From Brassica napus (lineage: Eukaryota > Streptophyta > Magnoliopsida > Brassicales > Brassicaceae): a stretch of 64,000 bases of DNA. A program made the translations under genes and the position numbers. Positions 53,030-64,000 of the stretch are shown here, in pieces. Numbering within the stretch: position 1 is the stretch's first letter; every line of letters starts with the position of its first letter. The stretch spans positions 62,001 to 126,000 of the forward strand of contig NW_026014848.1 of NCBI RefSeq assembly GCF_020379485.1, in the 5' to 3' direction. The notes below the pieces were generated by a model. It searched no databases, had not been told where the DNA came from, and saw only the letters and a list, made by a program, of their open reading frames with translations.

Positions 53030-56000
53030 TCACGACATCTTCGTGGAAGAACTCTGGATGCAACACTTTGAATCTTGATTCATCCTCCCAGGTCACAACT
53101 ACACGGTTCCGCTTGCCCCAGAAAATTTAGACTTGAGGAATTTCTCGATTCTTCAATCTTCGTATCCGACATTCACCTATTCGGATTGGTCCCTCTGGAT
53201 AAGTGAGGTTTGTTTGCTGGTTTTTGATTTGCTCTGTCTCAATGCAGCATTGATACGTGAAATATCAGATATATTTGCATCTCTTCAGGTAGGTTGAGAC
53301 GATAAGCTACCTCTCTGATTCGTTGTATAATCTGGTAAGGCCCAATGAATCTTACCGCTAGTTTCCCGACCTTCCCGAATCGGTCCTTTTCTTTTTGAGC
53401 TGACACTTTCAGATAAACCCAACCACCAATATTGAACATCACTTCTCTCCTTGATTGATCGGCATACTTCTTTTGTCTATCCTGCGCTTTCTTCATATTG
53501 GTTTGAATGATCTCCAACTTTTTCATTGTCTCTTCTACAATTTTGGGTGCAAACTCTCTTCTTTCTCCAACTTCGGTCCAGCATAAAGGTGTTTTGCATG
53601 GCCTCCCATAAAGCGCCTCATATGGTGCCATACCTATGCTAGAATGAAAGTTGCTGTTGTAGGAGAACTCGATTAATGGTAAATGTTTTTCCCAGCTTCC
53701 CGTCCAATCCAATATACACATCCGCATCATATCCTCTATGGTGCGAATGGCTCTGTTGGTTTTGTCGTTCGTCTCGGGATGATACGCGGTGCTTATGAAC
53801 AACTTAGTTCCCGCAGCTTCTTGTAACGGCTTCCAAAAATTTGAGGTGAATCTAGGATCTCGATCGGAGACTATATCTGTTAGCACCCCATGCAACCTCA
53901 TAATTTGGTCCACATACATCTCTGCAAATACTTCTACCTTATCGGTTTCCTTCATAGGTAACAAGTGCACCACCTTTGTCAGTCTGTCGACAATCACCCA
54001 TATTGCATTATTTGATCTTCCTCGAGCCGGCGGTAACCCAGTGATGAAATCCATGGATATTGAATCCCATTTCCACTGAGGTACTGGTAAGCTTTGTAAC
54101 AATCCTCCTGGAATCGGATGCTTGACTTTGACTTGTTGACAAGTTTGACATTGAGCCACCCATCGCGCCACTGATTTCTTCATTCCTGGCCAATGATAAT
54201 ACCTTCGGATATCTCGGTACATTTTTGTACTCCCGGGATGGATACTGAGTAACGAGTGATGCGCCGACTTCAAAATCTCATCTCGTAGCCCTTCTCCCTG
54301 TGGTACTGATATCCTCCCATTAAGTAATAATGTACCATCTGCTGCCACATGATAGCCACTTGCGTTTGGAGCTTCTTAATTTTTAACTTCTGTGATAATT
54401 CCTTTTAACTTCTCATCACGTTGTTGCTCCTGTCTGATCTGTGCGAGTAAACCTGCCTGGTTTACGGTACGTATGCCTAAAGGCTCACTTGGCTCCCGTT
54501 CAATTGCCCATAAAGTCATCAACTTGAGTTCACTTGATAATGCTTCCACTTCCTTTCCAACATCGGACGCTAACTTTCTACGACTTAGTGCATCTGCGAC
54601 CACATTAGCTTTGCCTGGATGATATTGAATCTTCAGGTCGTAATCCGCCACAAACTCCATCCATCGCCTTTGTCGGAGGTTCAGATCAGGCTGTGTAAAC
54701 AAATACTTGAGATCTTATGATCTGTGAATACTTCCACGACTTCTCCATATAAGTAGGATCTCCAAATTCTTAACACAAACACCACTGCCGCCATTTCTAA
54801 GTCGTGTGTTGGGTAGTTCTCTTCATGCTTCCTGAGTTGCCTTGATGCATAAGCAATGACTTTGCCTTCTTGCATTAACACACAACCCAACCCAACCCTA
54901 GAAGCATCTACGTACAGAGTGTAAGGTTTACCTTGTTCAGGTAATGCCAATATCGGTGTTGTGGTCAAAGCTTTCTTCAGTCTCTGAAATGCTTCATCCG
55001 TTTCTTTTCCCCAGATGAATGGAACTCCTTTTCCGGTCAACTTCGTCAGGGGCTTAGCGATCGAAGAAAAGTCCTTGACGAACTTTCGATAATACCCGGC
55101 TAACCCGAGGAAACTCCTTACCTCGGTTAACGTTGATGGCCTTTGCCATTCCTCGATGACTTTCACCTTTTCCGAATCTACAAAAACTCCTTCTCCAGAC
55201 ACTCGGTGCCCTAAGAACCCGATCTCTTTTTTCCAGAAAGAACACTTGCTGAACTTGGCATACAGCTTCTGGTTTCTTAACCGTTCCAACACTAGCTTCA
55301 AGTGTGCTTTGTGCTCTACCTCTGTCTTGGAATATATTAAAATGTCATCGATGAAGATTATCAGGAACTTGTCGAGATAATCGTGAAAGACTTCATTCAT
55401 CAATTTCATGAAGGCCGCCGGTGCATTAGTAAGGCCAAAAGGCATTACTACGAACTCATATTGTCCATAACGAGTTCTAAATGCAGTCTTTATGACATCA
55501 CCTTCTGAAATAGGAATCTGATGATAGCCCGGCGCCAAGTCGATCTTTGAAAAACAACTTACTCCCCTTAGCTGATCCAACAACTCGTCTATCCTTGGAA
55601 GGGGATACTTATCTTTGATGGTGATATTGTTGATTCCTCGATAATCAATGCAAAGCCACATGCTACAATCGTTCTTCTTGACAAATAAGACCGGAGCTCC
55701 CCATGGTGAAGAGCTAGGTCTTATGAAACCTTTCTCCATTAAATCTTCAAGTTTTTCTTCAACTCTGCTAACTCCACAGGTGCCATGCGGTAGGGAGCCT
55801 TTGTTATCGGATTCGCTTCAGGTTCCAAGTTAATTGTGAAAAGGTTACTCCGAGGTGGAGGTAACTCTTTCAACGTTGCAAACACATCCTCGAACTCTTG
55901 TACTACCGCAATATCCGTAATTTCAACTCCATTGCTAGTGGGCCCTTCACTAGCAGTTATTCTTACCAGATACGCTTCTCCATCCTTAAGCAAATCTTCC

Positions 56001-56400
56001 ACTCTCAAGGCAGCTACTAAAGACACAGACTTGCTTAGACTGATCCCGTAAAACACTATTTGTCGTTGTCCGTTCTCCTTGAATAAAATACGACCTTTCC
56101 CACAATCTAATTGTGCCCGGTAGCCTGATAACCAATCCATGCCCAAGATAACTTCATATCCTTTTAAGGGCACCACCAACAAATCTGCCAAGAACATCTT
56201 CTCGCAAATGACTAACAAAACTCTTCTGAGGCATTCTTTTGCTTAGAGGGTTTGGTCTCCGGGAGTCATCACAGCCACATCCACCCTGTCAATCACAAAT
56301 GAACCCACAAACTCGGTAGCTACCTCAGGGGCCACAAAGCTATGTGTTGCCCCTGAGTCGAACAATACATGTGTGGGACGCCCCGCAACATGTAAAGTTC
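53030..56400 (-). pseudogene. pol of chromovirus copy 2
   Basis: In minus order: protease with intact [18 protein letters not shown] (about 56375), stop TAA 56245-56243, reverse transcriptase with [52 protein letters not shown] and [10 protein letters not shown], a frameshift near 55740, RNase H ([24 protein letters not shown]) with a frameshift near 54705, stop TAA near 54376, integrase ([38 protein letters not shown]; glutamate position reads KTNRAIR), then chromodomain remnants to about 53030 after a stop at 53239. RNase H and reverse transcriptase motifs are better kept than in copy 1. Confidence 0.9.
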
Positions 56401-56518
56401 CTGCCACAACATCAATATATATCAACAACATAAAAATTATCCAATAGAAGGTAACCAATCCATCACAAGAAATAACACAATACGAAATAAATCTAGTAAG
56501 GTTAAAGAACCCAGATAC
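56401..56518 (-). other. Intron-like segment at the gag/pol boundary, copy 2
   Basis: Donor ATCACAG|GTATCT and acceptor TTGTGGCAG|GAACTT, 118 nt, same place and length as in copy 1. Without splicing, gag ends a few codons into the segment. Confidence 0.7.
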
Positions 56519-57377
56519 CTGTGATGAGACCCTTAGATGGGCCTGGAGGTTTAGTATCCTTTAGTTCTAAAGCGTACACTCTACCTCCTATAGCTTGCCT
56601 TTTTGGCGCTCGTGCGATTGTAGGTGCAGCTGCAGGAGGATGGACAGTGATTGGCGTAGCTGGGATAGGACGATTGACACTGCACTGGGTAGAGATGTGT
56701 CCTTTCTTTCCACACGTGTAGCATGTAGGATTGTATGAGTTTGACTGAAAGGATCCAGGTTTCCTCCCGTAGCATTCACTGGACTTATGGCCTGTCTTGC
56801 CACAGTTAAAGCATTTTTCTTGTGAACAGAGATCGTCGACTTGGCCCTCCCGATTCCTTTCCCTTATCTTTACCCTTAAAAGATCTTTGGTTTCCACCAT
56901 ACTTCCATTCTTGATGCTGCTTGGATTTCTTACTTGCCGCCTTTTCAGCTTCCAATCCGATCTCCACATTCACAGCCTTTTCCACTAGCTCGGTGAGACT
57001 CTCGTAGTTCCCGACTGCCAATCTATTTTCCAACTCTGGTTTCATACCAAACATAAAGTTAGATATCATGGTTTCTTCATCATCTTGTCTTCACAGCACG
57101 TGTCGTCGCAGTCGCATGAACTCAGATTCATATCCTCTAACTGTCTTGTCTCCTTGTACTAGGTTAGCAAACTGACGTTTTCTTCTGGTGGTATCTCTTG
57201 ATCATGTCCAAAAAGATTGTTGTTTCTTCCTACATTTTCTTCACTGGATGCTTGGTTGGTGTGTGCCAGTGTTTGCACCCTTCCCTCTGATTCATATCCC
57301 AGTCCTCTTCTTCTTGAAACTCTTTTTGTTCCCAGCATCCAATCATGCCCTCCTTCACTCCTTCCCATTCTTGCCAT
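56502..57377 (-). pseudogene. gag of chromovirus copy 2, internally deleted
   Basis: ATG 57377 starts [16 protein letters not shown]. After [10 protein letters not shown] the sequence jumps to [15 protein letters not shown] coding, so about 0.5 kb of the gag core present in copy 1 (36150-36670) is missing. [20 protein letters not shown] and two CCHC knuckles ([28 protein letters not shown]) follow, with a frameshift just before the first knuckle. The last residues run into the intron-like segment. Confidence 0.85.
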
Positions 57378-57513
57378 CTGCAATCCACGAACAGGGAATT
57401 TCCTATTAAGAATACTAATTAAAACGGAACTCTGCTGGTTTCCTAACACATCTTTTACGACACATTTGACTAGATAAAACACGGAAAGTACGTGATTGAC
57501 CGCATGATCTAAA

Positions 57514-59678
57514 CCATGCTCTGATACCACCTCTGTAACACCCCCGAACTGTTTTAGACATCTGTCAGTCAGCCGGGCAACAATCAAACAAGAACATGCC
57601 CGAACGACCTTCCTCTGCCAAGTCTGAAAGTGTTACGACGGGTTGAGAATAAACTTTCCAAGTCACAAACATAATTCTGTAACCCAGAATATCCATTCAA
57701 AACTCGTTTTTTCTAATCTTCGGCCTAAGGCTTTGCAACCCGTACCAAATCATAGAGTTGTGTTAGGTTGGACTAACCTAATATCAGATTCAACACGTCA
57801 CGAATACAAAACATACTTTATTCCATAAAACAAGAAGTTCACAAGCCCAAAATATTATACATATGGTCCATGGACGCAGTCGAAACTAAAACATACATTT
57901 ATATATCTTGAAAACGAGTCTTTAGTAAAAGATGTCCAATCTACACCAGCTCCTACAGTTCCGCGAGCGCTATGGTCCTTTCTACTGGTAACCTGCAAAA
58001 GGATGTGAGGAGTGAGTGAACTAGTTTCACTCAGTGAGCCAGGGTTCCCTATCTAGCATATACAACAACCCGTCATTCTAAACCCCACTCCAAACACAAA
58101 CACAAGCATGACGGGTAGTTCAACAATCAATATTCAAGATCATAAAGCATGACCAAATAAGCAATAAACCATTAAACCATAATAAATCAAAACACTCTTT
58201 ATGATTGTCATATCAATCAACCATATATATATATATATATATACTCCTAGGGCCCAACAAAATCATTCTTCCTCCACATAAGGGACACCGGCAATCCCTT
58301 CACTATTACACCACAGAGGCGTAGGCGCTGTGGAATCGCCCGGTCACGGTCCTCAATCGGAATCGCCGTGCCCCGGTCCTCTATCGGACTCGCCGGGGGC
58401 TGTCACATCCACGTGTGACACTCAGCCTTGGTGATCAAGCAAAGTTAAACCGAGCCCACCACTTTCCGGACCACGACCGGCTTAGTGGTACCATTTGAGG
58501 AAGCAATGACCTGCAAACTACTACTAGAACCACCACGAAGTTCTCACACAACAGTACCAACACGAGGTACACACTATAACAACATATAATAATCACACAA
58601 TCACAATAATTCAGGTGCTTAGACTAGTCTTGCTATCCACTTAGCCCAGATATCGTCTCAAGCCTTGGATCCACAAACTGACACCTAGACTGGTCTGGCT
58701 ATCCTAGCTCGGAAGCCGTCTCCGATGTCAGGAACCTACATTAAAAATTCGTTAACAAACAATTAACCGTGATTCACAATGATTAAGGGATGTGGCTCGA
58801 CTCTTTGATTCCGGATGTTGACCAAACCCCTTTTATCCCCTCCAAAACTTCGTCTTGGTACCGTGATGTTAAATCCCAAATCCCAACCTCAGTTTCTTGA
58901 ATTAACTGGTCTGGACTGCTCAGAACTCGGAAATAACCTTCTTTCTCTTCTGGACAGTCTTTCGGAACTTCCCGGTAGTTTATCGGTTTTCAAAAAATGT
59001 CTATACTTCTAAAGCACCTCACTTCTTTCTCTGTCTTTCTCTCTCTCTCTCTCTCTAAGCCACGTTTTAGAGTGTCCTTGGTGTGTCTGAATGAGTAAAA
59101 AGTTGCCGGCCAATAAGAATGAGCCACCCGATCGCATGTGTGTCATCCTGCATGCTTCCAGTCGCATGCGTGGCGACACATGGGCGTCCACATGCCCTGT
59201 TGTATGCTCTCTAGCCATTCCAGAAGACACCTCCACGTCCACTTTCCCTTCATCATGTCTGGTGTTCATGCATCGCGACACACGGGCCTCTGCATGTCGG
59301 TTCGCATGTGCAGATCGCAGGTATTACATCACCTCGTGCTTCTGTGTGTCAAGCTGCATGGAACTGCTTCATGCACGTCTACACCTCCTTCTTATGTTGA
59401 CACTCAGCAGGTTAAATGGTTGACACCACGTCCTGATCCCTTAGATCAAGCTACCTCAAGCTTCTCGGTCGATTTACGCGATTTCGGTCCTTCTGGTGAA
59501 TTTTCGTCCCGCGATCAATCCCAAATATTTTTCCGATCCCATTCTGATGAGCTAAATATTTTTAATAGACTCCAGACTAACCTTAACCTTGAGGATAAAA
59601 ATTTCCCGAGCCTTCGTCTTCCCCGAGATATTTCATAAAACCGAAATTATGATTTTTTTTTTAAGACGAGGTTTTACA
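57514..59678 (-). repeat. 5' LTR and primer-binding site of chromovirus copy 2
   Basis: LTR 57534-59678 begins (minus) TGTAAAACCTCG and ends GGGGGTGTTACA. Primer-binding site TGGTATCAGAGCATGG at 57529-57514. Compared with the 3' LTR it lacks about 33 bp at 59100, including the TATA box. A TA microsatellite lies near 58223-58243. Confidence 0.9.
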
Positions 59679-59683
59679 TGGAT

Positions 59684-60790
59684 AGTGTTCACAAGCTTCT
59701 TAGGAAGCAGGTCTGCTTGGTTGAAGATGCAGAAGCTGTAGACACAGAGGGTAGAGTAGAGGAAGAAGAAGAAGTGAACTTCATTGGTGAAACTGGATTC
59801 CAAGGTTCTGGAAACGAGGGTGGAAACAGAAATTCCTATGGAAACAGAGGTAATTTCAACCAGAGTTCGCAGTACCAGAAACCTTACAGCAACAACATGA
59901 GTTATGGAAATCCCTACTACCAGAAGCCACTGCCGTCTACTCAAGAGAGAAAGATTGAAGAGATGCTTGATACGGTTCTTGAGGCACAACAGCCCATGAC
60001 AGTGGACTTCAATGGGAAGATTGATTCTGTCTACACTAACCTGAACACAAAGTTAGAAACTTTGAGCACTCATATGATGAAGCTGGAGATGCAGGTTGTT
60101 CGGAAAAGAGAAGCTGTTAAGAGGCAGGAAGCCTTGACAAGAGGGGTAGAAGATTATGTGATGAAACAACTCGTGAATGCCATCATTGGGGATGATTTCT
60201 GGCAAGTGGTGAACGAAGAAAAGCTGCAAGATGGAGATTTTGAAGTAGAAAGTCTGATGAGCTTCGGCGGATCGCACTGGTGTCGATCGATGCCAGACCA
60301 TGCACATCGATCGACGTCGCCCAGTCCAAATCGATCGACAGGATCTCCAAAGCATCAACCGATGACACCTACGGAGTCAACTGCAACTTGCAATGCCGTG
60401 AGGATTCTGACTCACGAAGAGTTCGCAGCAAAACACCCACATCCGCTCAACCCTGATAATGTCGGAATAGCTCGACGTGATGTTACCCCTATCGATCGAC
60501 AAAAAGATGTCGACATCGATCGACAACCCCCAGCGTCCATCGATCGACGAGCACCTATTACGTACCGAGTGCAGATGCCAAAGATAGATGTTGCACGACT
60601 CAATGCACTCAGGCCCAAACCCACACCTTCAGAAAACCCACCAGAGACCGTCGGGATACATTCAGATGATGGAGAAGATTCGATGGAAGTCGATAGGGTT
60701 CCTATGGGAAGAACCCTAAGGAAAAGAAAGGAAAAAAAGGAGAAGCATCTGAAGAGGGGGGCAATTGATAAGGAAAATAAAAGTTTCTGA
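59684..60790 (+). pseudogene. Family A gag C-terminal part
   Basis: Continues the gag interrupted at 43195. DSVHKLLRKQVCLVEDAEAV leads to an acidic run, an Asn/Gly/Tyr-rich segment, a coiled coil (TNLNTKLETLSTHMMKLEMQ), and a Ser-Ile-Asp-Arg-rich segment (DIDRQPPASIDRRAP). A basic RKRKEKKEKHLKRG follows, then an in-frame TGA at 60788. The protease coding at 60851 stands in the same frame, so gag and protease formed one reading frame with this single stop. Confidence 0.8.
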
Positions 60791-61387
60791 AAAAGAGTCT
60801 TCAAGATTCCTCTAGATAAGCCATTTGAGGAGGCTTATTATACTCAAAGATTGTGGATGTTCTTCAGAGCGACAAGGGAGAAAGAAGAAGACCTCAAGAG
60901 AATGTTCTGTGAAGCTAGAGAAAAGATGGGGAAGAGGGTTACATTGAAGAAGAAGAGTGCTCATGGGCAAATCGAAATACCATGCACGGTGAAGGGTATT
61001 GAGTTTCCACATGCTTTGTGCGATATAGGAGCATCAGTCAGCATCCTACCTAGGGTTATGGCAGACCATCTGGGTCTGCAGGTGGAGCCTTCCAATGAAT
61101 TGTTCACTTTTGTGGACTGTTCTCAGAGGAATTCAGGAGGGATTGTGAGAGATCTAGAGGTGCAGATTGGTAATGCCCTAGTTCCAGTTGATTTCTATGT
61201 CCAGGACATCAAGCTAAACTGGAACTCTTCTCTATTGCTTGGGAGAGCCTTCTTGTCAACAGTAGGAGCAGTGTGTAACCTGCAATCCAATCAGTTGTGC
61301 TTGACGCTCATAGATCCTCAAACCCACTACGACCCCATTCCAGTCAAGAAGACACAGATGTCCTCCAGAAGAATTAATGATCCATGA
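60791..61387 (+). pseudogene. Family A aspartic protease
   Basis: Begins with DKPFEEAYYTQRLWMFFRAT and CEAREKMGKRV, then the protease: PHALCDIGASVSILPRVM (catalytic aspartate in DIGAS, the Athila form of the motif), and SSLLLGRAFLSTVGAVCNL. Stop TGA 61385. No reverse transcriptase follows, only the accessory frame. The same protease C-terminus is found at 2811-3000. Cut off from its gag start by the insertion at 43196. Confidence 0.82.
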
Positions 61388-63226
61388 ATCATTGCAGCTT
61401 GGCACTGTGGAGTGGAATACGAGACAGAATACTCGGCGTCGATCGAATCTCACACTGCAATATCGATCGACAGGGGCAATAAGAAATCGACCGACAAACC
61501 CCAGGACAAATCGGTCGATAGTTGTCCAGATGATTGGGAGAACGACTACTACAACCCCACTATTGCCGCATACACCAGACAAAACATGCATACAGAAGAG
61601 TATGATGAAGACTATGAGGATGAACGAGCTACCGAGTACAAAGCCATCCTTGATGAGGAAGATACACTTCTACGTCATTCCTCTTGGAAAAGGAATGCAC
61701 CATCGATCGACATAACAGTCTCACCATCGATCGATTCTCAACCTCATCAGAAACCGGAAACGAGCATCGACCGACATTGCCAACCACTCATCGATCGAAG
61801 CAGAAGTCAACTGAGTGCGAGAGTGAGACTACTCGATTGGCAGTTGGGCAGATGATCACCATCACGAAAGCTATGGAGTAGAAACAGCAATGTAGCGCCA
61901 AGAGCAGATGAACTACATGAAGGTTTAACATATGAGGAACTTCTCAACATGCAAAGACGCGATGAAACAGATCAACATCGATCAGAAGCTGCTTTGGGAA
62001 GAACACGATACAACCATCCGATCGACAGAGCAAGCCGTCCATCGATCGAAACAAATCCTTCAACATCGATCGACGTCGTTCATACAACATCGATCGATAT
62101 TCGCTCTAAACCAAAAACCACTGTAAGCGAAAAATATAAATTTGATAACGAGACGAATTTACTATTTTCATGGACCCAGATGGCTACGCAAGAGCAATAG
62201 ACGTACGTATACTGAACGTATCTAGAAAAGATATTGTAGACATCCTTCAGACAGCCAATGGAGCAGAAAATATGTTCGTACATCAACGCAACATTCTAGA
62301 ATACCAACAGAAAGATACAAAAGAGTTCTATGACGCAGCTGGTGGCATAGACAAAAGCTTCGAACAAAGGTCTTGCCATCCCACTCGACCATCGATCAAC
62401 GTTGACGTCCCAACATCGGCCGACAGACGTCCAGAATTCGGCAGAAGGAGTCTACAAAGATGAACATGGATACGCCAGAGATCTAGAGAGACACACAATT
62501 CGTGTTCACAACAGAGATATCGGAAAACTTCTGGAAAGAGCTTCGAGAGATGAGCCAAGCTACATATGTCTTCCTGAACATGCTAGCTCATTCACACAGA
62601 CCAAGCTGGTACCAGAGATCTACACCAAGGACGAGATCAATGAGATGTTTTATGGAGTCTGTGGAGCCCAAGGGAAGTATGAAGGTGATTTCCAGATGAA
62701 ACTCGATGGTGTCTACCATCCCCTCAATGATAGCATCGGTTAGTTAACTACATGCATGGAAGAGATGAGGCAAGACATAGCCAGAATTCGGTAAGCAATC
62801 GACTATTCTCGCCATAAATCGATCGACAGAAGACAACATGCATCGATCGATAGTCGCTTACCAACATCAATCGACCAATGCTTACCAGCATCAGTCGACA
62901 ACAGTCCACCACACTCACCTGCGATGAATTCTCCACAAGACTTTCACACCAGAGAAGAGATAGATCAGTTGGTAGAAGAGAACTCTAGAGCTCCAAACAC
63001 TACAGAAGAGAGGCTTGATGGGAGATGTGGTGACATCTATTTCCAAATGGATCTTAGCATTAGTGCTTTGACTTCCAAGATTGAAGCTATGCATGGGGAA
63101 TTTGTGGAGATACAGATTTACATTGCCCATCGACCAGAAGCATCCACATCGATCGACAGATGCAACAACATATTGACCGACATTCGTAGACATACATTGG
63201 TCGACGACGCTACAAACCGAGGCTGA
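61388..63226 (+). pseudogene. Family A accessory reading frame, plus-strand copy
   Basis: Located where pol would be. 61412-61855 and 61949-62200 are in the protease frame (SIDRGNKKST, EEYDEDYEDERATEYKAIL, LTYEELLNMQRRDETDQHRS). A shifted frame gives GYARAIDVRILNVSRKDIVD (62180), then ERASRDEPSYICLPEHASSF, KLVPEIYTKDEINEMFYGV (about 62540-62680) and [14 protein letters not shown] (62951). Segments match the minus-strand copy 31902-32994. Not recognised as any known enzyme domain; acidic, low complexity, with many Ile-Asp-Arg steps from ATCGATCGA. At least three breaks, so this copy is dead. Confidence 0.7.
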
Positions 63227-64000
63227 CTAGTACCGAAGGTGACATAAAACATGTCTGACACACATCACCATGGAGAGGAGATCTCAGCTGACACTTACGC
63301 CACACTTTGTAGACATCAGTTCAACCTTGAGAGTCTTGAAGATAGATTGTAAAGAATGGAAAACACAACTGCAACAATGAAGGAAAAATGGAGCAGAGGG
63401 GATGAAGCAATGACTGACTTCACTAGTACATGGTTCAACAAGCGCAGAGAAGAGATGGAAACTTGTTTTCCAACAAGTTCCAGCTTTTAACACTACTAGC
63501 CCAATCACCTCCAAAGTCAAGCTAAATGACTATAACAAAGCGCTGAGTGGGAGGCAACCCACTATTAGGTAATATTTATGTATTTTTTATTGATATACTA
63601 TTTATGTTGGTTTTTAATTATTGCAGGTCATAAAAAAAACAAAAAGATCCGAGTAGACGATTGCCGTGAGTATCGACCGACGAGAAGCTGTCGACATCGA
63701 TCGACATTGCCTAACCTGCCACGACCGATATCAACATCCTTTACATCGGTCGACATCAATTCCGTTCTGGTATATCGTTCTAACTTGTTACATTGAGTCC
63801 TTTTGATTTAGTTATCACCATAACTCCGACTGAATTTACACTAGGGACAGTGTAGTTTAAGTCTAGGGGGAGGTTTACTGATAGTAATTTATTTATGAGT
63901 CTTATTAAAACGTTTTTCAAAAAGTTTTACTGAGTCAAGAAGGGGATAATGAACTTATAGTTTTTTTCTTGTTATCTAACCACTCTTTAGCACCATTCTA
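63227..64000 (+). repeat. Family A untranslated 3' tail, running off the window
   Basis: Includes GAGTGGGAGGCAACCCACTA (about 63545-63564), a short inverted repeat (GTGGG...CCCAC) also present at 31690 and 33210 in reverse. The region 63760-64000 aligns with 3060-3300. The purine-rich CTAGGGGGAGG (about 63863-63873) may be the polypurine tract. The element continues beyond the window. Confidence 0.6.

Larger units (their letters stand above)
43196..59678 (-). mobile_element. Chromodomain Ty3/gypsy retrotransposon, copy 2
   Basis: Minus-strand element inserted in the family A gag with perfect target duplication TGGAT (43191-43195, 59679-59683). 5' LTR 57534-59678, primer-binding site 57514-57529, gag, 118-nt intron-like segment 56401-56518, pol 53030-56400, polypurine tract (about 52965-52980), 3' LTR 52964-51489 continuing at 43777-43196 around a nested Athila element. 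Internally about 8.5 kb without the insert. It carries independent stops and frameshifts from copy 1. Confidence 0.93.

Overview
This window is plant DNA, most likely from a Brassicaceae genome and probably Brassica. That is inferred from the mix of Athila-like, Tat-like and chromodomain Ty3/gypsy retrotransposons and from a Mutator-like element that carries a Ulp1 protease gene. Almost all of it is nested transposable elements. The only candidate host gene is a 42-codon 5' end on the minus strand at the left edge (1-126) with its leader and promoter. No rRNA, tRNA or CRISPR array was seen.

Left block (about 1.2-11 kb). A decayed minus-strand Tat-like gag with part of its LTR (1244-2177) abuts a plus-strand Athila-like relic here called family A (about 2178-10860). 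Family A is interrupted by a minus-strand Tat-like element (3816-8628, target duplication CAGTG), which itself holds a plus-strand Tat-like fragment (4793-7228). A solo LTR (9344-10622) sits in family A's 3' LTR. Two Helitron-like 3' ends are visible (1056-1083, 10862-10890).

Middle block (11-31.4 kb). A complete 9.19-kb non-autonomous element (11521-20708, target duplication CTTGT) has gag-protease but no reverse transcriptase or integrase, an antisense gene that looks spliced, and LTRs filled with a perfect 26-bp palindrome repeated about 22 and 33 times. It lies in an older Tat-like fragment. Next, a family A LTR is split by a 9,245-bp Mutator-like element (21165-30409) with matching terminal inverted repeats and a perfect 9-bp target duplication (TATTCCTAC). 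This element has two convergent, apparently intact genes: a six-exon gene of about 950 residues ending in a Ulp1-type cysteine protease, and a 772-residue MURA-type transposase with D404, D466 and E565. The transposase leader intron contains a 235-bp inverted repeat. All non-coding parts of the element are studded with the palindromic unit AAGTCGTC/GACGACTT.

Right block (31.4-64 kb). A minus-strand family A relic (31409-33632) is followed by a plus-strand chromodomain retrotransposon with a truncated 3' LTR (33633-42165). A plus-strand family A element (42166 to beyond the window) is split in its gag by a minus-strand copy of the same chromovirus (43196-59678, target duplication TGGAT), whose 3' LTR is split in turn by an Athila deletion derivative (43778-51488, target duplication ACCAT, two 1,151-bp LTRs). 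Both chromovirus copies carry the same 118-nt intron-like segment at the gag/pol boundary. Family A has gag and protease but, where pol would be, an accessory reading frame rich in Ser-Ile-Asp-Arg (from ATCGATCGA). Two oppositely oriented copies of that frame remain recognisable.

The Mutator-like element is the best candidate for a functional mobile unit. The retrotransposon genes nearly all carry stops, frameshifts or deletions.
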